A DNA stretch of 64,000 nt, taken from assembly GCA_041656115.1 (NCBI GenBank), contig JBBAED010000001.1, positions 186,001-250,000 on the forward strand. Direction: 5' to 3'. Position numbers and translations under genes: made by a program. The stretch comes from Dehalococcoidales bacterium. GTDB taxonomy: Bacteria > Chloroflexota > Dehalococcoidia > Dehalococcoidales > UBA5627. The notes under the pieces are model-generated. The model ran no database searches and was not told the DNA's origin. It saw nothing but the letters and a program-made list of their open reading frames with translations. Below, one piece after another: positions 41,914-50,554 of this stretch. The first letter of the stretch is position 1, and every line of letters begins with the position of its first letter.

Positions 41914-43041
41914 TTAAAGTATAATAAGGTTATTACGATGAATGACCTCGGCTCCCAAGTCGTGCCCCAATAATGATGCAATCTGTTTGGAATGCGCTCC
42001 CATAATAACTTCTACATCGGCGGAGTTGTAATTGGATATCCCGCAGCCGATACGGCCTCCGTCCATGTCTAAAATATTAACAATGTCACCCCTTTGATAT
42101 TTACCTTGGCTTGCGCGTATTCCCGCCGCTAAAAGGCTGCCGTTTTTCTGTTTTAAGGCGTTAACAGCCCCCTCATCTACGGTTAACTTACCCTTAACGG
42201 ATAATCCGCTGACCATCCAGCGCTTGCGGCTGTCAATATGTTTGGATGTCGGAAGAAAAAGCGTGCCCACTTCTTCGCCGGCGGCTATTTTCTGCAGAAC
42301 CTCGGGCTCATATCCGTTAGCAATGATAACCGAAATGCCGGAAGAGGTTGCCAGTTTAGCCGCCTCAATCTTGGTAATCATTCCGCCGGTGCCGATTTTG
42401 GTGCCGGCTTTACCGGCCAGTTTTTCGATTTGCGGCGTAATATTTTCGATTTGCTTAATAAGGGTGGCATCTGCATTACAACGCGGGTCCGCGGTGCAGA
42501 GGCCGTCGATATCGGTTAAGATTACCAGTAAATCGGCATCAATTAAATTGGCAACAAGCGCCGAAAGGTTATCGTTATCACCGAATTTTTTATCATGCAG
42601 TTCGTCAAAGGCAACGACATCATTTTCGTTGATAATGCCGATAATCTTTAATTCCAATAAGTTCAAAAGGGTGCTGCGCGCGTTGAGATATCCGTCTCTG
42701 TCCGAAAGGTCGGCTTTGGTAAGTAGGGCCTGAGCAATAACAATTCCATGTTCGTCAAAGAGTTGTTCATAGGTGTTTATCAGCCTAATTTGGCCGACTG
42801 CCGCCAGCACCTGCTTGTAAGGGATACCCTTAACGGAGCTGGATTTACCCAGCTTGTGCCTTCCGGCAACAATGGCTGCCGAGGTTACAATTACTATTTC
42901 CAGCCCTTGTTTATACAATGCGGCTATCTGGGAAACAATTGAGGACATCATATTGATATCAAGGGATGAACTGCCGTTTGTCAGCAAATTCGAACCGAGT
43001 TTGACTACTATTCTTTTATAGGGCAAATCTGTCTTGTTCAT
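41914..43041 (-). CDS. proB: Glutamate 5-kinase with PUA domain
   Basis: First, usually proline-inhibited step of proline synthesis. About 375 residues: an amino-acid kinase domain (RIVVKLGSNLLTNG, NENDVVAFDELHDKKFGDNDNLSALVA, ILTDIDGLCTADPR, IGTGGMITKIEAAKLA) and a C-terminal PUA domain from about 285 (KGKLTVDEGAVNALKQKNGSLLAAGI). I start at ATG 43041, preceded by GAGGAAAGGA; the upstream TTG at 43053 would sit in that site. Confidence 0.95.
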   Translation of the reverse strand: MNKTDLPYKRIVVKLGSNLLTNGSSSLDINMMSSIVSQIAALYKQGLEIVIVTSAAIVAGRHKLGKSSSVKGIPYKQVLAAVGQIRLINTYEQLFDEHGIVIAQALLTKADLSDRDGYLNARSTLLNLLELKIIGIINENDVVAFDELHDKKFGDNDNLSALVANLIDADLLVILTDIDGLCTADPRCNADATLIKQIENITPQIEKLAGKAGTKIGTGGMITKIEAAKLATSSGISVIIANGYEPEVLQKIAAGEEVGTLFLPTSKHIDSRKRWMVSGLSVKGKLTVDEGAVNALKQKNGSLLAAGIRASQGKYQRGDIVNILDMDGGRIGCGISNYNSADVEVIMGAHSKQIASLLGHDLGAEVIHRNNLIIL

Positions 43042-43098
43042 TCCTTTCCTCAATCTACCAAATCTTGTATTGTAATAATTATATCAATCGCCTTCAGG

Positions 43099-43127
43099 TT
43101 GGACAAGCAAGCGTTGTATGTTAAAAT
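43099..43127 (+). promoter_or_regulatory. Candidate mfd promoter
   Basis: TTGGAC (43099-43104), 17-bp spacer, TAAAAT (43122-43127). The predicted start falls at about 43134, directly before the hairpin at 43137. Confidence 0.5.
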
Positions 43128-43136
43128 TTATTAAGA

Positions 43137-43160
43137 GGGCTAGTTGCGGGAAACTAGCCC
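43137..43160 (+). other. Stem-loop at the 5' end of the mfd transcript
   Basis: Perfect 9-bp stem GGGCTAGTT/AACTAGCCC (43137-43145, 43152-43160) with a 6-nt loop and no following T run. It sits at the predicted transcript start, about 30 nt before the mfd start, so it may protect the mRNA or be a protein-binding site. Confidence 0.6.
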
Positions 43161-43190
43161 TAAAGGCGTTTGTAAAAAGGATCTGTTTCT

Positions 43191-46100
43191 TTGAATAATA
43201 TACTAAATCTCATAGCCGAGATGCCGGAATACAGACATCTCTTAAAAGAAATCCGGGCTAAAAAAAACCTTGGCGATATCTCAATTCTGAATGCCGCCAA
43301 GCCCTACCTGATTGCCGCTTTACATAAGGCCTTAAAAATTCCGATTGTTGTTATAACGGCCAAAGCCGATAACGCTGCTAAGTTAAGTGACCAAATAGCT
43401 TCCTGGTGCTCTCCGGGTTGCAATATTGATGTTTTCCCCGAGCCGGATATGCTTCCTTATCAAAAGGTAACAACCGATAACTATAATGAAATCGAAAGAA
43501 TACGCTTGCTTTCGCTTTTGGCGGATATCAAAAATAACGATTCCCCGCCTTTAATAATTCTTTCGGCGCGTTCGCTGATGGGGAAAGTTATTCCGGTTAC
43601 CGATTTTAAAGCCTCGCATCATATCTTACGGCTTGGGATGACTATCGATCCCTACGAACTGCTTAACAGCTGGCAGATTTTAGGATACGAAGCGCAAAGT
43701 ATTGTTGAACTGCCGGGGACGATGAGCCACCGCGGCGGTATTTTCGATATCTATCCGCTTACGGCCGAAAAGCCGATTAGGCTGGAGTTTATGGGTAATA
43801 CCATCGATAGCCTGCGCTATTTTGACCCCCAAACGCAACGCTCACAGGAATCAATCCAAAGTATCGAAATTGGCCCGGCAACCGAATTGTTGCTGCCGCT
43901 TACCGCCGAAAAAAAGAAACTGCAAAAGATACTGGCCGAAGTTGACCTAACCGGTTGCAATGCCGATGCCAAAAGGAATTTAAAACAGGATTTGGCAAGT
44001 TTAGCGGAAGGGCAAATTCCGGCTGAAAAATATTTTTATGCCCCTTTATTTAATGATGGCAGTGTTTTGGATTATATCCACAAAGGGTTTTTGGTTATAA
44101 CCGATGAACTGCAAAATATCACCCAAACGGTTGAGTATTTGGATACGGAAGCCGATAAATTAAAACAAGATAAACTTATAACCCACGATTTGCCGCGCAA
44201 TTACCCTTTGCCGTATTTTCAATGGGACGATTTACGCTTGTGTCTGGAGGCAAAGCAAAGTTTAAATATGGTTTCGTGGGGGGAATCTTCCCGAATTTCT
44301 TTTTCGGCAGCGCCGAGTTTTGGCGGTAATTTAGTTAATTTTGCCGATGAAGTTAAAAAAATGCTTGCGTCCAAAAAGCGGGTGATTGCCGTTACCCACC
44401 AATCCCAGCGCCTAACCGAACTGCTGGAAAGGGAAGGGATATTTACAACCAATCTCACCGCAGAAAACAATTCCCTCCCTAAATACGGAGAGATTACCGT
44501 GGTTGGCGGTGCGGTAACCGACGGCTGGATTATGGATACTCAAACATGTCTTTTTACCGACAGTGAAATCTTCGGTTTTATTAAGCAAAGAAGGTCAGTT
44601 AAAAAACGGTCGGTTGCTAAAACGAAACTCTACGAAGATATCAACCCCGGTGATTATGTGGTGCATGTTGAGCACGGCATTGCTAAATTTAACGGAATTG
44701 TGAGAATGAACCCCACCTCTATTGAGTATATGGTATTGCAATACGCCGAAGGTGATAAATTATACGTTCCGGTTGACCAAATCGACCGTGTCGGCCGTTA
44801 CATCGGCGGCGGCGATAAAACACCCATCCTTAATCGCTTAGGCACGCAAGATTGGGCGAAAGCTAAACAAAAGGCGCGTAAATCGGTTGAGGAGGTTGCG
44901 GAGGAACTATTGGATCTCTACGCCGCCAGAGAAGCCGCTGCGGGTTTTGCCTTTGCCCCCGATACTGTTTGGCAGCAGGAAATGGAAGCCTCGTTCCCTT
45001 ACGTTGAAACCCCCGATCAAATGAAGGTGCAGGAGGAAGTCAAGGGCGATATGGTTAAAGCCAAACCGATGGACCGCCTTATTATGGGAGACGTCGGTTA
45101 CGGGAAAACGGAAGTGGCGCTGCGTGCGGCTTTTAAAGCGGTTATGGATAACAAACAGGTGGCGGTATTGGTACCGACAACCGTTCTTGCCGAACAACAC
45201 TACGCTACATTTACTCAAAGGTTACAGGCATTCCCGGTCAGTATCGAAGTTTTAAGCCGTTTCCGTTCGCAAAAACAACAAAAGGAAATTATTGAACGTT
45301 TAGCGGAAGGCAAGGTTGATATCTGTATCGGAACGCATCGTCTGATTCAGAAAGACGTTCTTTTTAAGGATATCGGTCTTTTAATTATCGATGAAGAGCA
45401 GCGTTTTGGTGTTAATCACAAGGAATATTTAAAAAATATCCGCAAAGAAATCGATGTGCTGGCAATGAGCGCAACACCGATTCCGCGTACCCTGCATATG
45501 TCACTGGTCGGTGTTCGCGATATGAGTGTCATCGAAACGCCGCCGGAGGAACGCTTACCGGTCAGGACTTATGTTGCCGAATACGACGGTCAGCTCGTTA
45601 AGGAAGCGATTTTAAAAGAATTAGAACGTAACGGGCAAGTCTTTTTTGTCCATAATCGTGTTCAAAGCATTGCGATGGTAGCCGCTAAAATACGTGAACT
45701 GGTGCCTTCGGCTCGAATCGGGGTTGCCCATGGGCGGATGACCGAAGAAGACTTGGAAACCGTGATGACCGACTTCTTACGCGGTGAAATCGATATTTTG
45801 GTTTGTACAACTATTATCGAATCGGGGCTTGATGTTCCGAATGCCAATACCCTGATTATTAATCAGGCCGATAAGCTGGGGCTGACCCAGCTCTATCAAT
45901 TAAGGGGCAGGGTCGGGCGGGAGGCGAACCTGGCTTATGCCTATTTCCTTTACGATAAAGGAAAGCTGATTACCGAAGAAGCGCGTCAGCGTTTAAATGT
46001 GATTTATGAAGCAACGGAACTGGGCGCCGGTGCCGATATCGCCATGAAAGACCTTGAGATAAGAGGCGCCGGTAACTTGCTGGGCAGGAAACAAAGCGGT

Positions 46101-46634
46101 CATATTAATGCAATCGGTTTTAGTTTGTATACGCGTTTACTGGCTGAAGCCGTTACCGATATCAGGGATAAATATCGTGGTGAGCGAAAATTACCCGTAA
46201 AAAGAATGCCCCAAGCTGTTGTTGATTTACCTCTTTCGGCTCTAATTCCGGAAACGTACGTTTCCGATGTTGCCGTGCGCTTGGGTTTATACCATAAACT
46301 GGCGGGGGTTAAGTCCGTCCAAGACTTAGATGATATTAAAAAGGAATTAAACGATCGTTTCGGGGCTTTGCCGCCTGAGGCGGATAATTTGCTGTTCGGG
46401 GTTAGTATCAAGCTGAAGGCTTCCCAAGCCGGTGTTAAATCGGTGGTTACCGAAGACGGCAATATTGTGATTCGTTTGGTTGAGGGTTTACAACTGGAAA
46501 GGCAGAAAATTGCATTACTGCCTAAAACGGGGATTACAATGGGCAGGACTCAGCTCAATATTGAATACAAAAGGTTTGGTGAAAAGTGGACGAAGATACT
46601 GGAACAAGTGCTTGACATAATTAGTTTGGCTTAA
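43191..46634 (+). CDS. mfd: Transcription-repair coupling factor Mfd
   Basis: Removes stalled RNA polymerase and recruits UvrA. 1147 residues in the standard order: UvrB-like N-terminal part (SLMGKVIPV; PGTMSHRGGIFDIYPL; RLEFMGNTIDSLRYFDPQTQRS), the CarD-like RNA polymerase-interacting domain (NPGDYVVHVEHGIAKFNGI at about 485), the superfamily 2 motor (MGDVGYGKTEVALRAAFKA, DEEQRFGV, SATPIPRTLHMSL, LRGRVGREANLAYAYFLY) and the C-terminal domain. TTG start after AAAAAGGA. Confidence 0.97.
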   Translation: MNNILNLIAEMPEYRHLLKEIRAKKNLGDISILNAAKPYLIAALHKALKIPIVVITAKADNAAKLSDQIASWCSPGCNIDVFPEPDMLPYQKVTTDNYNEIERIRLLSLLADIKNNDSPPLIILSARSLMGKVIPVTDFKASHHILRLGMTIDPYELLNSWQILGYEAQSIVELPGTMSHRGGIFDIYPLTAEKPIRLEFMGNTIDSLRYFDPQTQRSQESIQSIEIGPATELLLPLTAEKKKLQKILAEVDLTGCNADAKRNLKQDLASLAEGQIPAEKYFYAPLFNDGSVLDYIHKGFLVITDELQNITQTVEYLDTEADKLKQDKLITHDLPRNYPLPYFQWDDLRLCLEAKQSLNMVSWGESSRISFSAAPSFGGNLVNFADEVKKMLASKKRVIAVTHQSQRLTELLEREGIFTTNLTAENNSLPKYGEITVVGGAVTDGWIMDTQTCLFTDSEIFGFIKQRRSVKKRSVAKTKLYEDINPGDYVVHVEHGIAKFNGIVRMNPTSIEYMVLQYAEGDKLYVPVDQIDRVGRYIGGGDKTPILNRLGTQDWAKAKQKARKSVEEVAEELLDLYAAREAAAGFAFAPDTVWQQEMEASFPYVETPDQMKVQEEVKGDMVKAKPMDRLIMGDVGYGKTEVALRAAFKAVMDNKQVAVLVPTTVLAEQHYATFTQRLQAFPVSIEVLSRFRSQKQQKEIIERLAEGKVDICIGTHRLIQKDVLFKDIGLLIIDEEQRFGVNHKEYLKNIRKEIDVLAMSATPIPRTLHMSLVGVRDMSVIETPPEERLPVRTYVAEYDGQLVKEAILKELERNGQVFFVHNRVQSIAMVAAKIRELVPSARIGVAHGRMTEEDLETVMTDFLRGEIDILVCTTIIESGLDVPNANTLIINQADKLGLTQLYQLRGRVGREANLAYAYFLYDKGKLITEEARQRLNVIYEATELGAGADIAMKDLEIRGAGNLLGRKQSGHINAIGFSLYTRLLAEAVTDIRDKYRGERKLPVKRMPQAVVDLPLSALIPETYVSDVAVRLGLYHKLAGVKSVQDLDDIKKELNDRFGALPPEADNLLFGVSIKLKASQAGVKSVVTEDGNIVIRLVEGLQLERQKIALLPKTGITMGRTQLNIEYKRFGEKWTKILEQVLDIISLA

Positions 46635-46679
46635 ATGCCGTAACCCCGCTCAAATAACCTATCCGCTTGTCGCCTTGCT

Positions 46680-47096
46680 TTATTCTTCTCTGGCTGTTTG
46701 TCCGCTAACGGAGCTTAAAACCCCGTTAATGAACCTGGGGGAATTGTCGCCGCCAAAGTTTTTGGCTAACTCCACCGCTTCGTTAATTGCCACCTTAACA
46801 GGGGTATCCTTATCAAACAGCAGTTCAAATATGGCGATTCGTAAAATGTTACGGTCAATCACGGATATTTGGGCAATCGGCCACATCGGAGCAAACTTTT
46901 TGATATTGTCATCGATTTGACCCTTGTTATCAAGGACGCCGGAAACCATTTCTCTGACAAACTCCATATTTTCTTCGTTTAAGACTTCTGCCGCAAGGGC
47001 ATGCTGAATCACTTCTTCAGATTTATGGCCGACCAAATCGACTTCATATAACACCTGAAGCGCAACAGCCCTCGATTTTCTTCTGGCTCCGCTCAT
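46680..47096 (-). CDS. nusB: Transcription antitermination factor NusB
   Basis: 138 residues; binds boxA RNA with S10 during rRNA transcription. Signatures: RRKSRAVALQVLYEVDL at the N-terminus, WPIAQISVIDRNILRIAIFELLF and VAINEAVELAKNFGGDNSPRFINGVL. It is convergent with mfd and lies downstream of rpmF on the same strand. Confidence 0.94.
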   Translation of the reverse strand: MSGARRKSRAVALQVLYEVDLVGHKSEEVIQHALAAEVLNEENMEFVREMVSGVLDNKGQIDDNIKKFAPMWPIAQISVIDRNILRIAIFELLFDKDTPVKVAINEAVELAKNFGGDNSPRFINGVLSSVSGQTAREE

Positions 47097-47178
47097 TTTT
47101 AACTCCGATTAGCTCCAATTACCGGATTGCATAAAAAGGTTGTCTTCTTTTTTAGCGGGATGCGGTAATCGATAAATT

Positions 47179-47233
47179 AAGGTCGCTTTAAACTCCGATG
47201 TCGGCGTACCGGCTATGGAATAAGAGCGACCTT
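47179..47233 (-). other. Long-range inverted repeat between rpmF and nusB
   Basis: Perfect 9-bp arms AAGGTCGCT (47179-47187) and AGCGACCTT (47225-47233) enclose an inner CCGATG.CGG...CCGG pairing. No T run follows on either strand, so a simple terminator is not evident; a processing site or structured leader of nusB is possible. Confidence 0.45.
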
Positions 47234-47283
47234 TAACAGTCAAAATTAGTTCTTTCTATATTCGTTTGAAACAAAAAAGCAGC

Positions 47284-47484
47284 TTATTTAGATTTCTTTT
47301 TGGAATCTTCCGCTTCTACCGCGTCTCTACCGCCGTAGTTTCCGCAGGTGGGGCAAGCGTAGTGTTGCAGCTTAACATCACCGCACTGAGGACAAGCCAT
47401 AGTGGCTTTCGGTGTTAAAGCCTGGTGGCTGCGTCTTAGGCCTTGTTTTGCTTTGGCAGTTTTTCGTTTAGGTAATGGTGTCAT
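47284..47484 (-). CDS. rpmF: 50S ribosomal protein L32 (zinc-binding form)
   Basis: 66 residues with the L32 N-terminus TPLPKRKTAKAKQGLRRSHQAL and a four-cysteine zinc ribbon (CPQCGDVKLQHYACPTCGNY). A slightly long acidic-basic tail (AVEAEDSKKKSK). Preceded by the DUF177 gene, the common rpmF partner. Confidence 0.96.
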   Translation of the reverse strand: MTPLPKRKTAKAKQGLRRSHQALTPKATMACPQCGDVKLQHYACPTCGNYGGRDAVEAEDSKKKSK

Positions 47485-47551
47485 CGTCTACTCCGTTTCT
47501 ATTGCTTTAATGTAACTATTCATATTACCATAATCGCATAAAATTTTACAA

Positions 47552-47968
47552 TTAAAATCCGCGGCAATTATTGTCGCATAAGGGTTTCATTGGTATCGTC
47601 AGCAAGGCATATTGCCTTACGGCTTCGCTAAGGTCGAGTATACGGCGTTCATCTATAACAAAACCTTCGGATTCTTCCGGGTCGGGTATTTCAATTGTGC
47701 TTGCTATATCAAGAGGCGGGAAGAATTCTTCTTCGAAGGTCACTTCAAGCGGACAATCAAAATCTTCCAAGCAACGAACGCATGTTGCTTGCGTTGAGGT
47801 TTTGAAGTTACCTTTGACAAGTATGCTGCGATTGGTGCGGGTTAACTTAAAATTACCCTTAACCGGAAGAACTAAATCGTCCTCGGGGTATCTAAAGATT
47901 TCATCGATTTCAATATCGCGCGAAGAACCTGTCGGTTCTCTAAGCAGTTGGGAAACATTAATTTGCAC
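47552..47968 (-). CDS. DUF177/YceD-family protein
   Basis: 138 residues of the YceD family found upstream of rpmF in most bacteria and implicated in 23S rRNA accumulation. Seen here are KGNFKTSTQATCVRCLEDFDCPLEVTFEEEFFPP and the C-terminal YALLTIPMKPLCDNNCRGF, with paired cysteines CxxC and CDNNC. GTG start with AAGGAA upstream. Its position before rpmF is the conserved arrangement. Confidence 0.9.
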   Translation of the reverse strand: MQINVSQLLREPTGSSRDIEIDEIFRYPEDDLVLPVKGNFKLTRTNRSILVKGNFKTSTQATCVRCLEDFDCPLEVTFEEEFFPPLDIASTIEIPDPEESEGFVIDERRILDLSEAVRQYALLTIPMKPLCDNNCRGF

Positions 47969-48001
47969 TTTAATTCCTTGTTGCGGCTGTTTTGATAATT
48001 A

Positions 48002-48031
48002 ATTATACTCAGGATGGCACTTTCTAAGCAA
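48002..48031 (-). promoter_or_regulatory. Promoter of the DUF177-rpmF operon
   Basis: Minus-strand TTGCTT (complement of 48026-48031), 18-bp spacer, perfect TATAAT (complement of 48002-48007), about 34 bp before the gene. It is back to back with the promoter at 48058. Confidence 0.55.
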
Positions 48032-48057
48032 ACTTTCGGGTTTTTATCTTAAATTGA

Positions 48058-48086
48058 TTGACAGCTCTATTCCCGCAATCTATAAT
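48058..48086 (+). promoter_or_regulatory. Perfect consensus sigma-70 promoter of the RAM-domain gene
   Basis: TTGACA (48058-48063), 17-bp spacer, TATAAT (48081-48086): twelve of twelve consensus bases with ideal spacing. It should start near 48093, about 22 nt before the ATG at 48115, with AAGGGGG as ribosome site. Confidence 0.85.
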
Positions 48087-48114
48087 CCAATTATAAGCTG
48101 TAAGGGGGAATACA

Positions 48115-48348
48115 ATGAAAGCAAAGGCTTACGTGCTGGTAGAAACGGCAATCGGTAAAACCAAAACCGTTGTAGCCTCTCTTAGAAACATAGAAGGCTT
48201 GGAATCGGTTGATTCGGTTACCGGCTCTTACGACGTTATCGCGGTAGTCAAAGCGGAAACGCTAAACGAAGTAGGGGATATCATTACAGCCAGCATCCAC
48301 ACCATAGAAGGGATTTCACGCACCGAAACTTGTCTTGTAATCTGTTAG
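48115..48348 (+). CDS. Stand-alone Lrp/AsnC ligand-binding (RAM) domain protein
   Basis: 77 residues that form one AsnC/Lrp C-terminal (RAM) domain: KAYVLVETAIGKTKTVVASL, VDSVTGSYDVIAVVKA and the Gly/Ile-rich end EGISRTETCLVI. The DNA-binding helix-turn-helix is absent. Such proteins oligomerise and bind amino acids; they may modulate full-length Lrp proteins or enzymes. It faces argS, converging with a 2-bp gap. Confidence 0.88.
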   Translation: MKAKAYVLVETAIGKTKTVVASLRNIEGLESVDSVTGSYDVIAVVKAETLNEVGDIITASIHTIEGISRTETCLVIC

Positions 48349-48350
48349 GG

Positions 48351-50024
48351 TTACATTTTTTCGGGTGTTGACATCCCCATCAAACTCAGCGTTCTGTCAA
48401 ACACTATCCTGGCAGAAGCGACCAACTTTAGCCTCGCTTTGGTGATTGCCGGCTCATCCGTTACCACGCGGCATTGCTTGTAGAAACTGTGGAAAATCGT
48501 TGCAAGGTCCTGTGCATAGTATGTCAGATGATGCGGTTCAAGCGTGTGGGCAATCATCTCGATAATCTCGGGCAAAAGGAGCATCTTGCGGATTAGCGCG
48601 AGCTCCGCTTCATCGTTAAGAAGCGCAACATTCCCGTCTTCGTAGTCAATCTCTTTTTCTTCAGCCAGCCTCAGAATACTTGAGATGCGGGCATAGGCGT
48701 ACTGAATGTAATAAACGGGGTTATCCTGAGATTCCTTTTTAGCCAGTTCCAAATCAAAGTCCATTTGGCTGTCTGCCGAGCGGCAAAGGAAAAAGAAGCG
48801 GCAGGCATCAACCCCGACTTCTTCAATAACTTCGGAAAGCGAAATCATATCACCGCTGCGCTTGGATAACTTAACCAGCTCGCCCCCGCGTTTTAGGGTA
48901 ATCATTTGCGAAATAATAACCTTGAGGCGTTTGGGGTCAATTCCCAGCGCTCCGACAACGGCTTCCATTCTGGAAACATGCCCCTGGTGATCCGCTCCCC
49001 AGATATCAATCACTTTATCAAAGCCGCGCTCAATAAACTTATTGTAGTGGTAAGCAATATCGGTGGCAAAATAAGTGGCTGTTCCGTCACTGCGGATTAC
49101 AACGTTATCTTTATCTTCGCCGAGTGCGGTGGAAACAAACCAAATTGCGGATTCCTTTTCGGCAATATAACCGCTTTGTTTAAGCATATCCATTACTTTA
49201 TCGTATTGCCCGTTTTCGTAAAGGCTGCTTTCATTAAACCAGTTATCGAAAGTCACCCTTAACGCTTCAAGGGAACCTCCAATCTGTTTCAGCATTTTGG
49301 CAAGCCCCAGTTTGCCGAGTTCCTTTTCCGCATCTTCCGGGTTCATTTTTATGAATTTATCGCCGTGTTCGCTGATTAACTCTTGAGCCAAATCGATTAT
49401 GTAAGAGCCGAAATAGCCCTCCGCCGGCATTTCCGTGTCGATACCGAGCGCTTGTCGGTAGCGTGTAAACAGCGAGCGGTAGAATGAAACGATTTGGTTT
49501 CCGCCGTCGTTAACGTAATACTCTTTTTGCACCTTAAATCCGGCGGCATCAAGCACATTGGCTAGGGCACTGCCTAAAACGGCGCCCCTGCCGTGGCCGA
49601 CATGCAGTGGGCCGGTGGGGTTAGCGCTTACAAATTCAATCTGAATTTGTTCTCCGTTACCGCTCTCAACGTTCCCGAAAGAGTCCTCTTGTTTTAAGAT
49701 TGCGTCAACCTGTTGGGCAAGCCAGCTTGGCGCCAACGTAAAGTTAATAAAACCGGGCTGAGCGACGCTAACATCGGCGATTGCTTCGTCTTTTTCTAAG
49801 GAAGATACAATAATTTTGGCAATATTAAAGGGGGCCATTCCGGTTGAACGAGCCAGTTTCAAAGGAAGGCTGGCGGCATAATCCCCGTGCCCCGTTTTTT
49901 GCGGATGCTCAACGGATACATCGGGTATCGGCACAACAGGCAGTTTGCCTGCTTGCTGCGCTTCCGCCGTTGCCTTTTTAATTGATTCAATAATCCTTTG
50001 TTTAACAAGTAAGATTTCGCTCAA
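48351..50024 (-). CDS. argS: Arginyl-tRNA synthetase
   Basis: 557 residues with the ArgRS N-terminal Add-1 domain, the HIGH motif in SANPTGPLHVGHGRGAVLG, the KMSKS-like VKLSKRSGDMISL and the DALR anticodon-binding C-terminus (LTYYAQDLATIFHSFYKQCRV). Length is normal. The arginine biosynthesis cluster is about 7 kb away in the window. Confidence 0.96.
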   Translation of the reverse strand: MSEILLVKQRIIESIKKATAEAQQAGKLPVVPIPDVSVEHPQKTGHGDYAASLPLKLARSTGMAPFNIAKIIVSSLEKDEAIADVSVAQPGFINFTLAPSWLAQQVDAILKQEDSFGNVESGNGEQIQIEFVSANPTGPLHVGHGRGAVLGSALANVLDAAGFKVQKEYYVNDGGNQIVSFYRSLFTRYRQALGIDTEMPAEGYFGSYIIDLAQELISEHGDKFIKMNPEDAEKELGKLGLAKMLKQIGGSLEALRVTFDNWFNESSLYENGQYDKVMDMLKQSGYIAEKESAIWFVSTALGEDKDNVVIRSDGTATYFATDIAYHYNKFIERGFDKVIDIWGADHQGHVSRMEAVVGALGIDPKRLKVIISQMITLKRGGELVKLSKRSGDMISLSEVIEEVGVDACRFFFLCRSADSQMDFDLELAKKESQDNPVYYIQYAYARISSILRLAEEKEIDYEDGNVALLNDEAELALIRKMLLLPEIIEMIAHTLEPHHLTYYAQDLATIFHSFYKQCRVVTDEPAITKARLKLVASARIVFDRTLSLMGMSTPEKM

Positions 50025-50048
50025 GTTATCCCCCGTTTAAAGCTACAT

Positions 50049-50077
50049 AATGGCGCATTATAGCACAATGCGCCATT
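50049..50077 (-). promoter_or_regulatory. argS promoter overlapped by a perfect palindrome
   Basis: Arms AATGGCGCATT (50049-50059) and AATGCGCCATT (50067-50077) are perfect 11-bp inverted repeats around 7 bp. On the minus strand TGCTATAAT, an extended -10 box (complement of 50057-50065), lies within it, about 30 bp before the argS ATG. It could be an operator, or a terminator of the ferritin-like gene at 50128, although no T run follows. Confidence 0.6.
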
Positions 50078-50127
50078 CCGTAAATAATTTCAGCAGTGAT
50101 TAAAAAACAGTTTGAAACAGAATTTTA

Positions 50128-50415
50128 CTATGAATTTTCCAGTAATTCTTCGACTTCTTCCCTGCCGGCTTCCATTTCTTCTTCAAGTTCTTTATCGTGC
50201 ATTAACAAAAGAGCCTGGAACTCGCCGACATGGGTTTTTTCTTCTCTGGCAATATCAAGAAGAAGTGTTTTTAAGTTTTTGTCATCGGCCAGCGCCGCCA
50301 TTTGCTCGTAGAGGTTAATGGCATCCAACTCGGCCATTACCGCAGCCCTCAGTATTTCGCGGTCGATGTTCTTTTTGTCTACTTTGGATAAATCAATCGG
50401 TATTCGTGATAACAT
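50128..50415 (-). CDS. Ferritin-like (rubrerythrin-type) protein related to encapsulin-associated Flp
   Basis: 95 residues, all helical. The pattern AVMAELDAINLYEQMAALADD and LLLDIAREEKTHVGEFQALL gives the Glu, Glu and His (ExxH) ligands of a half-ferritin di-iron site. The sequence resembles the Flp domain that is fused to, or encoded beside, encapsulin shells in archaea and anaerobes. Two such helical pairs would dimerise to build the iron site. No shell gene is adjacent; recG lies upstream on the same strand and argS downstream. GAGGAG precedes the ATG. The acidic C-terminal tail (EEEMEAGREEVEELLENS) is consistent with the group. Confidence 0.78.
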   Translation of the reverse strand: MLSRIPIDLSKVDKKNIDREILRAAVMAELDAINLYEQMAALADDKNLKTLLLDIAREEKTHVGEFQALLLMHDKELEEEMEAGREEVEELLENS

Positions 50416-50554
50416 TTTGTTTACTCCTCAGACATTATTTAATATATTAAATCCTTTTCAAATTAAAAACAACTTACGAAAGTTTTTTTGAACGGTTTTG
50501 GCTTTAAAATAAAGGTAAAACGAGGGGGGCTAAGAGGCGCGGATAAAAATATTG

